Of a stretch of DNA of 64,000 bases, positions 52,283-61,775 are shown in pieces. Both the position numbers and the translations under genes were made by a program. The notes below the pieces were generated by a model. The model made no database searches. It saw nothing but the letters and a program-made list of their open reading frames with translations, and was not told the origin of the DNA. Each line of letters begins with the position of its first letter. Positions within the stretch are counted from its first letter, which is position 1. Source of the stretch: Chryseobacterium echinoideorum (GTDB lineage: Bacteria > Bacteroidota > Bacteroidia > Flavobacteriales > Weeksellaceae); NCBI RefSeq assembly GCF_007474535.1, contig NZ_VKNW01000003.1:310001-374000 (forward strand). Reading direction: 5' to 3'.

Positions 52283-53746
52283 ATGAGAAAAACACTTTTT
52301 ATCCTTTTCGCAATCGTGACTTTCCAGGCGAATGCACAAAACCTGTTTCCGGTAAAACTAAACAACTGCAAAACTGAAAGATTTTGCCTTGATTGTGGAG
52401 ATGTAAAGGCTGGTTATAATGAAAACGAATTTTTAAAACTACAGGATAAACTCAGCAAGGAGTTGAACTTACAAGGAATAAAAGGTGCAGTCAAATTTCA
52501 AATTCTTGTCGATGCAAAAGGCAGGGCTTGTGTTTTAAGCCATACTGATCAATCGAACAATCCAATTTCCTTAAAAATTATTGAAGAACTTAACAAGTTT
52601 AAAAAATGGACACCTGCTGTAACAAATGGGAAGAATGAAGAAAAATCTTCTATCAATTTAATTTTTGTAGTTAACGAAAATAAAATTTCGGGGAAAATAG
52701 AACGGGTTGACATAAAGGCTTTTAATAAATCGTTTGATAAGCCAAACAGTCCCGAGATTTACAATAAGACATACGAGTATAAAAACGAAAGTTTAAAGAA
52801 CTATAAAATGACGGTTTGGAATTCGAATAATTCAAATCTTCCAAACAATATGAACGACAATATCAGTATTGACAAAAACGGACTTATTTGGTTGACCGTT
52901 GATGAAGGACTGGTGACTTTTGACGGCAAAGAATTTAAAAATGCTGAACAGAATATTACTGACAAAGGCAAATTCTTTTCTTATTATGCATTAGCTACAG
53001 ACAATGCTAACATTAAGTGGGTATATGGAACTAAAAACATTTACAGTTTTGATAATGTTAAATGGACAAAGTATGACTCAGCAGATATCGGAATAGATGG
53101 AGCGTATGAAATTGTTAATAACCCAAAAACCGGAGAAGTATTTTTCTGTTCCGATGAAGGCTTGACAATCTACAAGGACGGAAAATGGACAAATCTAAAT
53201 AAAAGCAAACTCAAAGACCTGCCATCAAATAGAGTAACATTCGCCAAGAGAGACTCAAAAAACAGAATTTGGATTGGGACATTTAGCGGTACAGCTATGA
53301 TTGACGAAAATAACCAAATAACAAACTTTGAAAACATAAATACCGTTTTGAAAGGAAAATGTATTACTTCAATGGACGAAGATGAAAATGGCAATCTTTT
53401 TTTTACGCTTTATGAGTTTGACAGAAAAGAGAAAGGAAAGGTAAACAATAACGAAGGAATTGCAATTCGTTATAAAGATGGAACTTTCAAGCAGTTCACA
53501 ACTGAAAATTCAGGAATCCCATTCAATCATACTAACTGTGTACTTTACGACAAAGCAGAAAAAGTTCTTTGGATTTCAACAGATAGAGCTGGTTTAATAA
53601 GATATGACCTAAAAGATGGTTGGGAAAATTATCACAATGAAAACTCTGACATTCCAACTTCGTATATTTCGAAAATGGTTTTTGACGACAAAGGAAATTT
53701 ATATTTAGCAACACGACAAGGATTAGTGAAAATTGAAAGAAAATAA
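52283..53746 (+). CDS. Exported protein: TonB-C-like domain plus two-component-type propeller
   Basis: 487 residues with signal peptide (MRKTLFILFAIVTFQANAQ). Residues about 55-135 resemble a TonB C-terminal domain (GIKGAVKFQILVDAKGRACV, LNKFKKWTPAVTNGK). From about 175 on are beta-propeller repeats of the regulator type: ISIDKNGLIWLTVDEGLVTF, RDSKNRIWIGTFSGTAMI, MDEDENGNLFFTLYEF, EKVLWISTDRAGLIRYD and DDKGNLYLATRQGLVKI. Such propellers usually form the sensor half of hybrid two-component kinases, but no kinase domain follows. It may sense or bind a ligand in the periplasm. It has its own promoter. Confidence 0.78.
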   Translation: MRKTLFILFAIVTFQANAQNLFPVKLNNCKTERFCLDCGDVKAGYNENEFLKLQDKLSKELNLQGIKGAVKFQILVDAKGRACVLSHTDQSNNPISLKIIEELNKFKKWTPAVTNGKNEEKSSINLIFVVNENKISGKIERVDIKAFNKSFDKPNSPEIYNKTYEYKNESLKNYKMTVWNSNNSNLPNNMNDNISIDKNGLIWLTVDEGLVTFDGKEFKNAEQNITDKGKFFSYYALATDNANIKWVYGTKNIYSFDNVKWTKYDSADIGIDGAYEIVNNPKTGEVFFCSDEGLTIYKDGKWTNLNKSKLKDLPSNRVTFAKRDSKNRIWIGTFSGTAMIDENNQITNFENINTVLKGKCITSMDEDENGNLFFTLYEFDRKEKGKVNNNEGIAIRYKDGTFKQFTTENSGIPFNHTNCVLYDKAEKVLWISTDRAGLIRYDLKDGWENYHNENSDIPTSYISKMVFDDKGNLYLATRQGLVKIERK

Positions 53747-53864
53747 ATTCTGCTGTTAACAAGGTATTGGATACAAGCGTAGAATAAAAATACAACTATG
53801 ATTTTGAAGTGTATGGAGAGAAAACTCAGAAGTTGAAAATTATTTATCTGTATCAGTAAAAAAA

Positions 53865-54260
53865 ATGGTAAAATTCAAATACACAATCCTTTACGTAAAA
53901 GACGTAACTAAATCAATTGGTTTTTACGAAAAAACATTTGGTTTTGAAAGAATATTTATAACGCCAGAGAATGACTATGGCGAATTAGAAACAGGACAGA
54001 CAACAATTTCTTTTGCTTCAATTGAACTTGCAAATTCAAACTTAAAAACTGGTTTTACAGAAAGTAATTTAAACCAAAAACCTTTTGCAACTGAATTAGG
54101 ATTGGTAACGGACAATGTAGATGAAATTGTTAAACTTGCTCAACAAAACGGAGCAACAATTTTAGAAGAACCAAAAGTAAAACCTTGGGGGCAAACAGTT
54201 GCTTATTTGAGAGATATTGACGGGTTTTTATTGGAAGTTTGCACACCAATGGATGAATGA
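53865..54260 (+). CDS. VOC (glyoxalase/bleomycin resistance-like) protein
   Basis: 131 residues forming two beta-alpha-beta-beta-beta modules: MVKFKYTILYVKDVTKSIGF to SFASIELAN, and ATELGLVTDNVDEIVKLAQQ to GFLLEVCTPM. The usual VOC metal ligands are partly visible (Glu near the C-terminus in LLEVCTP, Glu in ELETG), but the first His is replaced (YTILYV), so metal binding is uncertain. The reaction cannot be deduced from sequence: lyase, dioxygenase or antibiotic-binding roles all occur in the family. It stands alone between two unrelated genes. Confidence 0.85.
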   Translation: MVKFKYTILYVKDVTKSIGFYEKTFGFERIFITPENDYGELETGQTTISFASIELANSNLKTGFTESNLNQKPFATELGLVTDNVDEIVKLAQQNGATILEEPKVKPWGQTVAYLRDIDGFLLEVCTPMDE

Positions 54261-54437
54261 CAATAAAAACACCAGTCACTATAAAAGGATATAAGTAATT
54301 GACTTTATATTTTTAGATTAAACGAAAGCGAATAAATAAAGGACAATGTAAAACCAAAAAGTTAGGGCATAAAATCCCGCTGAACGTAGCCGAGACCTTT
54401 AACTACAATACATCGTGAAACTCTACAAACAATAAAC

Positions 54438-55682
54438 ATGATAAGAGCACTAATAGCAACTCTTTTTATCTTGGCTTTGACCTGTTGTAAAAGCGGTAAA
54501 CAATCAATCCAGGAAGAAAATTTACTACAGAAAGACTCATTGACAAACGAAATTAAAGCAGTTAGCAAAACTGATGTTTTTAATGGTTTTACCGTTTCAA
54601 TAGTCAATGATAAAGGTACTTTATATCAAAAAGGATTTGGATTTTCGGACATTAAAAACCAGAAAAAGTATACAGACGCTACAATTCAAAATATTGCATC
54701 AATTTCTAAAACATTTGTTGGATTGGCATTGTTAAAAGCACAAGAATTGGGAAAACTAAAATTAGACGACCCGATCAATAAATATTTACCTTTTAAGGTC
54801 GTCAATCCGAATTTTCCTGACGTGGAAATAACCATAAGACACTTGGCTACGCATACTTCGAGTATTGTTGACAATGACTTTTACTTATCTAAAAACTATT
54901 TTTTGAAAGAAAATCAAGACTTAAAGGGAAGACATTTAGTTTTTGATGAAACACAAATCTTTAACCCAAAAGATTCTATCGTTTCTATGGAAGTATTTCT
55001 AAATAATTTATTAACCGAAAAAGGCAAATGGAACACCAAAGAAATTTATACAAAAAACAAACCCGGTGAAATGTATGAATACTCAAATACTGCCACAACT
55101 TTAGCCGCTTTTGTAATTGAAAAAGCTACAGGTGAAATGTTTGATAAATTCACGACAAAACATATACTGAAACCGTTAAAAATGAATGCTTCGGGTTGGC
55201 ATTTTGAAGATGTTGACTTTGCCAATTATTCCAATCTTTATGAAAATCCAAAAACCGTTTTGCCATTTTACAGTATGGTTTCTTATCCGGACGGAAATTT
55301 TATTACTTCAGTAAACGATTTAAGTTTGTACTTAACTGAACTCATCAAAGGATACAATGGTAAAGGATCCATATTAACTAAAGAAAGTTTCAAAGAATAC
55401 TTTAAACCACAATTGCAAGCAAAAAATTTTATCGAACGTAACGATAAAAACCCCTATAGCGAAAGTTATAATGTTGGAATTTTTATTGGCTTTGGTTACA
55501 CCGGTTTTATTGGACACACAGGTGGCGACCCGGGAGTTGGCTCAATGATGTTTTTTGATCCTAAAAATAATATTGGTCGAATTTTGATCGTGAACACTTC
55601 TTTTTCTGACAAGAAAGGGAACGATACATTTTATGGCATCTGGGACAAATTAGAAAAATATCAAACCAAATTGATCAACTAA
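54438..55682 (+). CDS. Serine hydrolase, class C beta-lactamase-like lipoprotein
   Basis: 414 residues. A lipoprotein-like signal ends in LALTCC (Cys16 or 17). The penicillin-binding fold motifs are present: SxxK as S88-I-S-K91 (IASISKTFVG), YxN as Y215-S-N217 (YEYSNTATTL) and HTGG in FIGHTGGDPGVG. Class C-type enzymes with this lineage are often esterases or D-peptidases; true beta-lactamase activity cannot be inferred. Preceded by 177 bp without a gene and followed by 104 bp. It belongs to the accessory region downstream of the IS982 remnant. Confidence 0.87.
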   Translation: MIRALIATLFILALTCCKSGKQSIQEENLLQKDSLTNEIKAVSKTDVFNGFTVSIVNDKGTLYQKGFGFSDIKNQKKYTDATIQNIASISKTFVGLALLKAQELGKLKLDDPINKYLPFKVVNPNFPDVEITIRHLATHTSSIVDNDFYLSKNYFLKENQDLKGRHLVFDETQIFNPKDSIVSMEVFLNNLLTEKGKWNTKEIYTKNKPGEMYEYSNTATTLAAFVIEKATGEMFDKFTTKHILKPLKMNASGWHFEDVDFANYSNLYENPKTVLPFYSMVSYPDGNFITSVNDLSLYLTELIKGYNGKGSILTKESFKEYFKPQLQAKNFIERNDKNPYSESYNVGIFIGFGYTGFIGHTGGDPGVGSMMFFDPKNNIGRILIVNTSFSDKKGNDTFYGIWDKLEKYQTKLIN

Positions 55683-55786
55683 CCAGTACTGTCACTAAAA
55701 ACAAACCTATACAAACTTATCCACCGCTAATTTTCATATTGTTTTTTTTTATTTAATTTAGTCAATCTGAAAATCATCGTCTCCTT

Positions 55787-56635
55787 TTGTTGGAAACTGA
55801 ATACAAGTTCATTTTCCTCCGCACTTCCGTTAGTGGCAAGTTTAACCATCATTCAATCTACAAAATACAACATAAATTGAATAGTTGCAACATTGAATAT
55901 CAATCTATACAACCAGACGAATCGTTATGCGACTTTGTAGAAAGTTTTTGGATGCTGCACAATCCAACCGACACCGACAAACAAGTTGTAATTTTACCAG
56001 ACGGCAGAGTTGATATATTTTTTACTGAATCGGCATCCGAATCTTTTCATATTACACTTTTAGGAATAGGAACAACCCCGGAACAGTCTATAATCCGAGC
56101 TAAAAGGACAACTTTTGCTATAAGTTTCAAACCACTTGCGACAGAATATATATTGAGGAAGAGTGTTTCACACTTACTGAACAAAGGAGAAAATTTGCCC
56201 GATGATTTTTGGAGTTTTAGCGCAATAGACCTGAAGGATTTTAATTCATTCTGCCAAAAAGCAACCCGACAAATCAAAGCATTTCTCCCCAATGAACTTG
56301 ATAACAGAAAACAAAAACTTTTTGACTTAATATACAGCTCAAACGGAGCCTTTTCCGTTGCCGAACTATCGGAAAAAGTATGTTGGAGCAACCGACAAAT
56401 CAATCGGTATTTCAATCATCAATATGGTATCTCTTTAAAAGCTTACTGCAATATTCTTCGGTTCAGAGCTTCCTTTCAACAAATTAAAGATGGGCAACTT
56501 TTCCCGGAGCAAAACTTTGCTGACCAACCCCACTTTATTAAAGAAGTGAAAAAGTTGGCAGGAGTTAACCCCAAACAATTAACACAAAATCAAAACGACC
56601 GATTTATACAATTTTCAACTTTGCCAGACCAATAA
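55787..56635 (+). CDS. AraC family transcriptional regulator
   Basis: A DNA-binding regulator with an N-terminal sensor domain (about 35-150: SIQPDESLCDFVESFWMLHN, VVILPDGRVDIFFTES) of the DUF6597 type and a C-terminal AraC domain (about 180-275: NGAFSVAELSEKVCWSNRQI, NRYFNHQYGISLKAYCNILR). No ATG precedes the conserved part; TTG 55787 is the maximal start and TTG 55877 is closer to the family start. It lies 29 bp before the flavin monooxygenase gene in the same direction, so it probably controls that gene, a common arrangement for AraC-linked detoxification enzymes. Confidence 0.85.
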   Translation: MLETEYKFIFLRTSVSGKFNHHSIYKIQHKLNSCNIEYQSIQPDESLCDFVESFWMLHNPTDTDKQVVILPDGRVDIFFTESASESFHITLLGIGTTPEQSIIRAKRTTFAISFKPLATEYILRKSVSHLLNKGENLPDDFWSFSAIDLKDFNSFCQKATRQIKAFLPNELDNRKQKLFDLIYSSNGAFSVAELSEKVCWSNRQINRYFNHQYGISLKAYCNILRFRASFQQIKDGQLFPEQNFADQPHFIKEVKKLAGVNPKQLTQNQNDRFIQFSTLPDQ

Positions 56636-56664
56636 TTTTGTGCCGTAATTAAAATTTTACGGTA

Positions 56665-57810
56665 ATGAATATCAAAGACAAAAAAATCGCAATCATTGGT
56701 GGTGGTCCCGGTGGTTTAACCTTGGCAAGACTTTTACAACAAGGGGGTTGTAACGTAACGGTCTACGAAAGGGACATTAACGAAGATTTCCGGGTACAAG
56801 GTGCCAATCTCGACTTACACGAAGAATCGGGTATAGCCGCACTCAGGAAAGCAAATCTTTTGGATGCTTTTTATGCTAATTATTTACCTGACGCAGGGAA
56901 ATTACGAATTATGGACAATGATGGAAAAATTTATTTGGACGACCATAAAGATGAGCATAGTGCAGAACATCGTCCGGAAATTGACCGGGGACCTTTAAGG
57001 AAGATTTTATTGGAATCTTTACAAACCGGGACTGTTGTTTGGGACAGCCAATTCGTTTCCATGAAAAAGGAAAATGAGGGCTGGAAACTATTGTTCAAAA
57101 ATGGAAAGGAATATGATGCTGACATTGTAATTGGAGCAGATGGGGCAAACTCGAAAATAAGACCCTATTTAACAGACATAAAGCCAATTTATTCAGGTGT
57201 TACTATCATTGAAGGAAATATTTATGACGCTGAAAAAAACGCACCTCATATTTTCAACGTACTTAAAGGCGGAAAAATATTTGCATTCGGAAATGAGCAA
57301 TCCATAATTTTAAGCACTAAAGGCGATGGAAGCATTGCTTTTTATACCGGCGAAAAAGTCGATTCCAATTGGGTAAAAGAAAGCGGAATTGATTTTGGGG
57401 ATTTGGCAGCTGTTAAGAAATGGTTCGAGACTCATTTTTCAAATTGGGACAGTATGTATCAGGAACTATTTGCTACAGACAACATCAGTATTGTGCCGAG
57501 ACCATTATTCCATTATTCATCTGATCAATATTGGGCAACTCAAAGTAATCTTTCCATCATTGGAGATGCAGCCCATCGAATGCCGCCCTACGCAGGCGAA
57601 GGCGTAAATATGGCGATGCTTGATGCTTTGGAATTGAGCGAAGAACTTCTACATATCGAAAATATAAAATCTGCTTTCGAAAATTATGAAAGAAAAATGC
57701 TTGAAAGAGCCAAAGAAGTGACCGCCATCACAATGCAAAATACCGTTGAGCTGCATGGCTCCAACGGATTGCAATACATTCTGGATATGTTTAAGAGTTT
57801 TGACCAGTAA
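56665..57810 (+). CDS. FAD-dependent monooxygenase, Tet(X)-like
   Basis: 381 residues. A class A flavin hydroxylase: GGGPGG dinucleotide site at 12-17, E35-R36 at the end of the second strand, the mid motif DIVIGADGANSKIR, and the second FAD motif IGDAAHRMPPYAGEGVN (Asp301). Overall it aligns with Tet(X), for example GANLDLHEESG and PEIDRGPLRKILLESL. From memory, the Tet(X) tetracycline-contact residues Gln192, Arg213 and His234 correspond here to Glu or other residues, so tetracycline may not be the substrate. Neighbours are an AraC regulator upstream and a small membrane protein 10 bp downstream. The substrate is unknown. Confidence 0.88.
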   Translation: MNIKDKKIAIIGGGPGGLTLARLLQQGGCNVTVYERDINEDFRVQGANLDLHEESGIAALRKANLLDAFYANYLPDAGKLRIMDNDGKIYLDDHKDEHSAEHRPEIDRGPLRKILLESLQTGTVVWDSQFVSMKKENEGWKLLFKNGKEYDADIVIGADGANSKIRPYLTDIKPIYSGVTIIEGNIYDAEKNAPHIFNVLKGGKIFAFGNEQSIILSTKGDGSIAFYTGEKVDSNWVKESGIDFGDLAAVKKWFETHFSNWDSMYQELFATDNISIVPRPLFHYSSDQYWATQSNLSIIGDAAHRMPPYAGEGVNMAMLDALELSEELLHIENIKSAFENYERKMLERAKEVTAITMQNTVELHGSNGLQYILDMFKSFDQ

Positions 57811-57820
57811 AATTGGTTCT

Positions 57821-58315
57821 ATGAAAAGTCGGATACAAATTATCGCTCTTTATTCAGCCATTATTATAAATAGTGGTGTGTTATTCGTAAACATTTACAA
57901 TTCAATTGTAGATGCACCCAATTGGGGAGCGAATATTCCCGAATCAATAGAAATAGCAAGGAATTATTTCGCAGAAAAAAGTCCGCAAGACTTTTTTAAA
58001 ACAATTGGCATCGTTATTCATATTCTTGGAATCAATTGCGTGATCCGTTTTTGGAAAACTGATAAGCAAATACGTTTTTTTAACATTTCTGCTCTTGCTT
58101 TAATTCTCATTATAGATCTGCTGACGTTTACCTATTTCTTTCCACGAAACGACATAATATTCAACCCAAATAGTACGATCAACATTCAAACATTCACTAA
58201 AGTTTTAAAAGAATGGGAAATCACCAATTGGATAAGGACATTTATAACTCTTGGAGTTGTTGCCTTATATAGTTTATCATTGCATAAATTATTTTCAATC
58301 AAATATAAAAGCTAG
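57821..58315 (+). CDS. Small membrane protein with four helices (DUF1772-like)
   Basis: 164 residues, hydrophobic, with about four transmembrane segments (IQIIALYSAIIINSGVLF, FFKTIGIVIHILGINCVIRF, ISALALILIIDLLTFTYFF, RTFITLGVVALYSL). It shares with DUF1772/anthrone-oxygenase-like proteins the compact four-helix form and a charged loop after helix 1 (APNWGANIPESIEIARNYF). The start at 57821 is chosen because it lies 10 bp past the monooxygenase stop; an upstream in-frame ATG overlaps that gene. Probably cotranscribed with the monooxygenase. Role uncertain. Confidence 0.72.
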   Translation: MKSRIQIIALYSAIIINSGVLFVNIYNSIVDAPNWGANIPESIEIARNYFAEKSPQDFFKTIGIVIHILGINCVIRFWKTDKQIRFFNISALALILIIDLLTFTYFFPRNDIIFNPNSTINIQTFTKVLKEWEITNWIRTFITLGVVALYSLSLHKLFSIKYKS

Positions 58316-58337
58316 CATAGACTATTACACGAAGAAA

Positions 58338-58365
58338 AAACTGTCACTAACAAAGGTGGCAGTTT
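58338..58365 (+). terminator. Terminator of the AraC/monooxygenase/membrane-protein unit
   Basis: AAACTGTCAC (58338-58347) pairs with GTGGCAGTTT (58356-58365), one G-U pair, 8-nt loop, followed by ATTGCTTG. It lies 22 bp past the membrane-protein stop. The remaining intergenic DNA to 58581 shows no gene. Confidence 0.7.
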
Positions 58366-58581
58366 ATTGCTTGTATTATGGTTTTCCAGTCGCCGGATTA
58401 GTCACAAGTAAAATTTTTGAACAAAATCTATAGAGTATCATTTTGTCTATTTCAAGCAGCACCTGAAAACGGAATAAAAACCTGCGGCTGACAACGCACA
58501 TAAAAAATAACAGTTGAAGCGCTTCATTCAAAATGATTTGTATACATCTATCATATATTAAACTGATCTTCTCTTCTCAGA

Positions 58582-60054
58582 TTATTCTGCAATCCATACA
58601 CTTACATTTCCTGCAGGAACCGGGAAGTTTCCCCATCCATTTTCGTCAATAATTACTTTAGCTTCACTTCTTCCAAGTTGATCATAAAAAGTTTTTCCAA
58701 TATATTTCTCACCCATTTCCATAGGTTTTTCATACGCATCTTTATTGCTCAGAACCACAGCACAGCCGGAATGGTCATCATCCCCTTCTCTTACCCAGCC
58801 TAAACAATTGGCATCTTCAAAATAATCCCGCTGAATTCCGTAGGCATTTTCCTTTCTTGCTTTCAATAAACCCTCGATTCCATCTACTTTATCCATAAAA
58901 ATATCCTGCTCGTTTCCTTCACGGTCAAAATCTCTGTAATGGGCGCCATACAAATCCGGATAAAAAACACACGGATAACCGTTTTCTCTCAGTAAAATCA
59001 GTGCATATGCAAGAGGTTTAAACCAATATTCTACAGGAGCCTCCAAGTCTTGCAAAGGCTGTGTATCATGATTATCAACCAAACTTACGGAATGCATAGG
59101 ATCTGCCTGTGTAAGCGTTTCATCAAAAATTCTTCGAAGATCATAAGAATTACCTTCTCTTGATGCAGTAAAGAAATTATTTTGTAAAGAGCTGTCAAAA
59201 AGGCTCATACAACCCTCTGTAGCATCAATATACTTTTGAAGAAGATTAAGATATCCGGGAGCCCAATATTCACCAACTGCAAAAATATTCTTTCCTGAGT
59301 TGGAACGCAAAAGGGTAAGCCATTCTTTATAAAAATCAAATGAAATATGCTTTAGAGCGTCCAGTCTAACACCATCAAAATCGGTCTGTTCAAAATACCA
59401 TTCTGCCCATTTATTCAGCTCCTCTCTCACATGAGGATTTCTATGTTCTACGTCATTGAACATCAGATAATCGTAATTCCCTTTTTCATTATCAATCATT
59501 TCTTCCCAGTCATCACCATACTCAGAAAGGATTTTATAAATATGTGAATCTTTTCCCTCTGCATAATCTACCCCACTGAAGCAGGTAAAATTCCATTCAA
59601 AATCTGAATATTTTTTCCTGCGTCCCGGAAATGTAAATTTGGTGTAAGATTCTATCTCAATAACATCCGAAATAATTTTATCACGGTTATTTTCGTCAAC
59701 TTTTACTGCTCTGAACTTTTCAAGCTCATCTCCTCCTGCTTTATGCCCTAAAACAATATCAACGATAATCTGAATATTTTTTTCTTTAAGATTTTTGATG
59801 GCTTTCTGATAATCTTCTTTTGTCCCGTATTTTGTTGAAACAGAGTTTTTCTGGTCAAATTCTCCAAGATCAAATAAATCGTAAGCATCATAACCTACAG
59901 AGTTTTCTCCATCTGTCCCTTTGTAGGCAGGAGGAAACCAAATGGCAGTAATACCTAATTCTGCTAAATATGATGATTGTTGCCCGGCGTGTTTCCACAG
60001 TTTTCCTCCACCTTCTGTGTACCAGTGGAAGAACTGAATCATAGTTGGGTTCAT
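58582..60054 (-). CDS. Cytoplasmic alpha-amylase (GH13)
   Basis: Hydrolyses alpha-1,4-glucan. 490 residues without a signal peptide, so intracellular. All four GH13 regions are present: DIVLGHKAGGD (99-109), GVRLDALKH (228-236, nucleophile D232), VGEYW (acid/base E262) and VDNHD (326-330, D330). The N-terminal FFHWYTEGGGKLWKHAG and the fold match the GH13_5 group that includes bacterial AmyA. It begins 40 bp before the end of dinB on the same strand and may be read from its own promoter. Likely used on stored or imported glucans. Confidence 0.95.
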   Translation of the reverse strand: MNPTMIQFFHWYTEGGGKLWKHAGQQSSYLAELGITAIWFPPAYKGTDGENSVGYDAYDLFDLGEFDQKNSVSTKYGTKEDYQKAIKNLKEKNIQIIVDIVLGHKAGGDELEKFRAVKVDENNRDKIISDVIEIESYTKFTFPGRRKKYSDFEWNFTCFSGVDYAEGKDSHIYKILSEYGDDWEEMIDNEKGNYDYLMFNDVEHRNPHVREELNKWAEWYFEQTDFDGVRLDALKHISFDFYKEWLTLLRSNSGKNIFAVGEYWAPGYLNLLQKYIDATEGCMSLFDSSLQNNFFTASREGNSYDLRRIFDETLTQADPMHSVSLVDNHDTQPLQDLEAPVEYWFKPLAYALILLRENGYPCVFYPDLYGAHYRDFDREGNEQDIFMDKVDGIEGLLKARKENAYGIQRDYFEDANCLGWVREGDDDHSGCAVVLSNKDAYEKPMEMGEKYIGKTFYDQLGRSEAKVIIDENGWGNFPVPAGNVSVWIAE

Positions 60055-60093
60055 AGTTTACAAGTAAATTTTGTGAATAGTCTGTCGTTATAA

Positions 60094-61188
60094 TTAATCC
60101 TCAAATTCTTCAAACCGGATTTTGAGCTGTACAGAGATCTGCTTTTTTTCTTCGGTATTGAGGTGTGATAATGATAATCCCAATAATCGTACCGCTTTAT
60201 CGTAAGGACGTTGTTGCCAAAGTTTTTTTGCCGTGGAAAAATATTGCTCGCCTGAACTAAAATATTCTTCCTTGGTAAAACTTCTTGTAAAAAGAGAGAA
60301 GTCTTTATATTTTATTTTCAGTGTTAAAGATCTTCCCATCATGTTGTTTTTGGTTAATCTCTGATGAAGTTCGTTACTTAAATTTTCCAGCTTTTCATCA
60401 ATTTGCTGCTCATCAGAAAGATCTTCAAAAAAAGTACGTTCTACCGCTACACTTTTTCGGATTCTATTTGGCTTTACTTCAGAATGGTGAATTCCCCTTA
60501 CTACATCATAATAATATTTTCCGGATTTACCGAAAAGTCTAGTTAGGTCTTCCAGAGACCTGTTTTTCAAATCTTTACCTTTATAAATTGACAGGCTAAA
60601 CATTTTGTTGGCAGTTACTTTTCCTACACCATAAAATTTATCGACAGGAAGTTCTTCCAGAAAACTTTCAATTTTATCAGGGTGAATTGTTTTCTGCCCG
60701 TTTGGTTTATTGATATCCGAAGCAACTTTGGCGAGAAATTTATTTACCGAAATACCTGCAGAAGCCGTTAAGCCCGTTTGCTGAAAAATTTTCTGGCGGA
60801 TTTCTTTAGCAATCTGATTGGCTGATTCTATTCCTTTTTTGTTTTCGGTAACATCCAGGTACGCTTCATCTAGAGAAAGCGGTTCTACCAGATCGGTATA
60901 TTCATAAAAAATTTCGCGGATTTTTCTTGAAATCTCCTTATATCTTGCAAATCTAGGCGGAACAAATATGAGATGCGGACATTTTTCACGCGCAGTTTTA
61001 CTTGGCATGGCAGACCTTACTCCAAATTTTCTGGCTTCATAGCTTGCTGCAGAAACTACCCCCCGATGACCGCCACCAACCGCAATGGCTTTTCCCCTTA
61101 ATTCAGGATGATCATGCTGCTCTACAGAAGCATAAAATGCATCCATATCCACATGAATTATTTTTCGGATGGGAAAAGAAGAATCCAT
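60094..61188 (-). CDS. dinB: DNA polymerase IV
   Basis: Y-family translesion polymerase. 364 residues. Catalytic acidic residues are D14 (VDMDAFYASVE), D107 and E108 (SLDEAYLDV). The nucleotide-contact motif SAASYEARKFGVRSAMPS, the helix-hairpin-helix (KFYGVGKVTANKMFSL) and the little-finger domain (about 235-350) follow. No beta-clamp motif of the QLxLF kind is obvious at the C-terminus. An SOS-type operator is not recognisable. It lies 25 bp from the upstream secreted-protein gene on the same strand. Confidence 0.95.
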   Translation of the reverse strand: MDSSFPIRKIIHVDMDAFYASVEQHDHPELRGKAIAVGGGHRGVVSAASYEARKFGVRSAMPSKTAREKCPHLIFVPPRFARYKEISRKIREIFYEYTDLVEPLSLDEAYLDVTENKKGIESANQIAKEIRQKIFQQTGLTASAGISVNKFLAKVASDINKPNGQKTIHPDKIESFLEELPVDKFYGVGKVTANKMFSLSIYKGKDLKNRSLEDLTRLFGKSGKYYYDVVRGIHHSEVKPNRIRKSVAVERTFFEDLSDEQQIDEKLENLSNELHQRLTKNNMMGRSLTLKIKYKDFSLFTRSFTKEEYFSSGEQYFSTAKKLWQQRPYDKAVRLLGLSLSHLNTEEKKQISVQLKIRFEEFED

Positions 61189-61212
61189 ATCACAAAGATA
61201 TGGATTCTAAGT

Positions 61213-61725
61213 TTAAACCAGAATACCATTGGTGGTATTTGCAGCAGCACTTGTCCCGATTGCTACTTTCGCAGTGGTGTTTTCTCTTTTGTTATCCTGT
61301 AGAGAGCTATCTACTACATTATTTGCCGTAATCGTCTGGGTGGAATTATCTGCTTTTGTAACCGTCACAGGGTAGGTTACATTGGTAAGATTAAACCATG
61401 CTCCGTCTTTTCGGTATTTTACATTGCTGTCAGAAAGATCAAATATGAGAGTTCCGTTCTGAATGGTTCCCTGCATACCTCTATAACCTGCTCCGGTTGT
61501 TGTGTTGTATGCTACAGGTTGATTATTTACCGTAGAAGTCCAAGGAAGAACAATCCCATATTTATTATCGCCTGAATCATAAAACTCTAAAGAAATACTT
61601 GTATTGGTGATTGTATTTCCCGGCTGTATTTTGGAAATTTCGCTTTTCCCAATAGCAATTTGCGCTCTTGCAGGAAGAAAGGCTGCAAAAACAATTATAG
61701 TGATGATATTTTTAATATTTTTCAT
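61213..61725 (-). CDS. Small exported protein of unknown function
   Basis: 170 residues with signal peptide (MKNIKNIITIIVFAAFLPARAQ). The mature part is beta-rich and Thr/Asn-rich, with NTSISLEFYDSGDNKYGIVL, YRKDGAWFNLTNVTYPVTVT and a C-terminal IGTSAAANTTNGILV. It resembles the end regions of flavobacterial surface proteins, which often carry a FYD..NKYGIVLPW-type segment. It is the gene directly downstream of the large surface protein at the right edge (50-bp gap) and was probably made with it as a pair. No catalytic motif is visible. Confidence 0.7.
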   Translation of the reverse strand: MKNIKNIITIIVFAAFLPARAQIAIGKSEISKIQPGNTITNTSISLEFYDSGDNKYGIVLPWTSTVNNQPVAYNTTTGAGYRGMQGTIQNGTLIFDLSDSNVKYRKDGAWFNLTNVTYPVTVTKADNSTQTITANNVVDSSLQDNKRENTTAKVAIGTSAAANTTNGILV

Positions 61726-61775
61726 TTTAAATTATCTTAAATCTTTTACGATGAGGATATATTGTATAAATAAGT

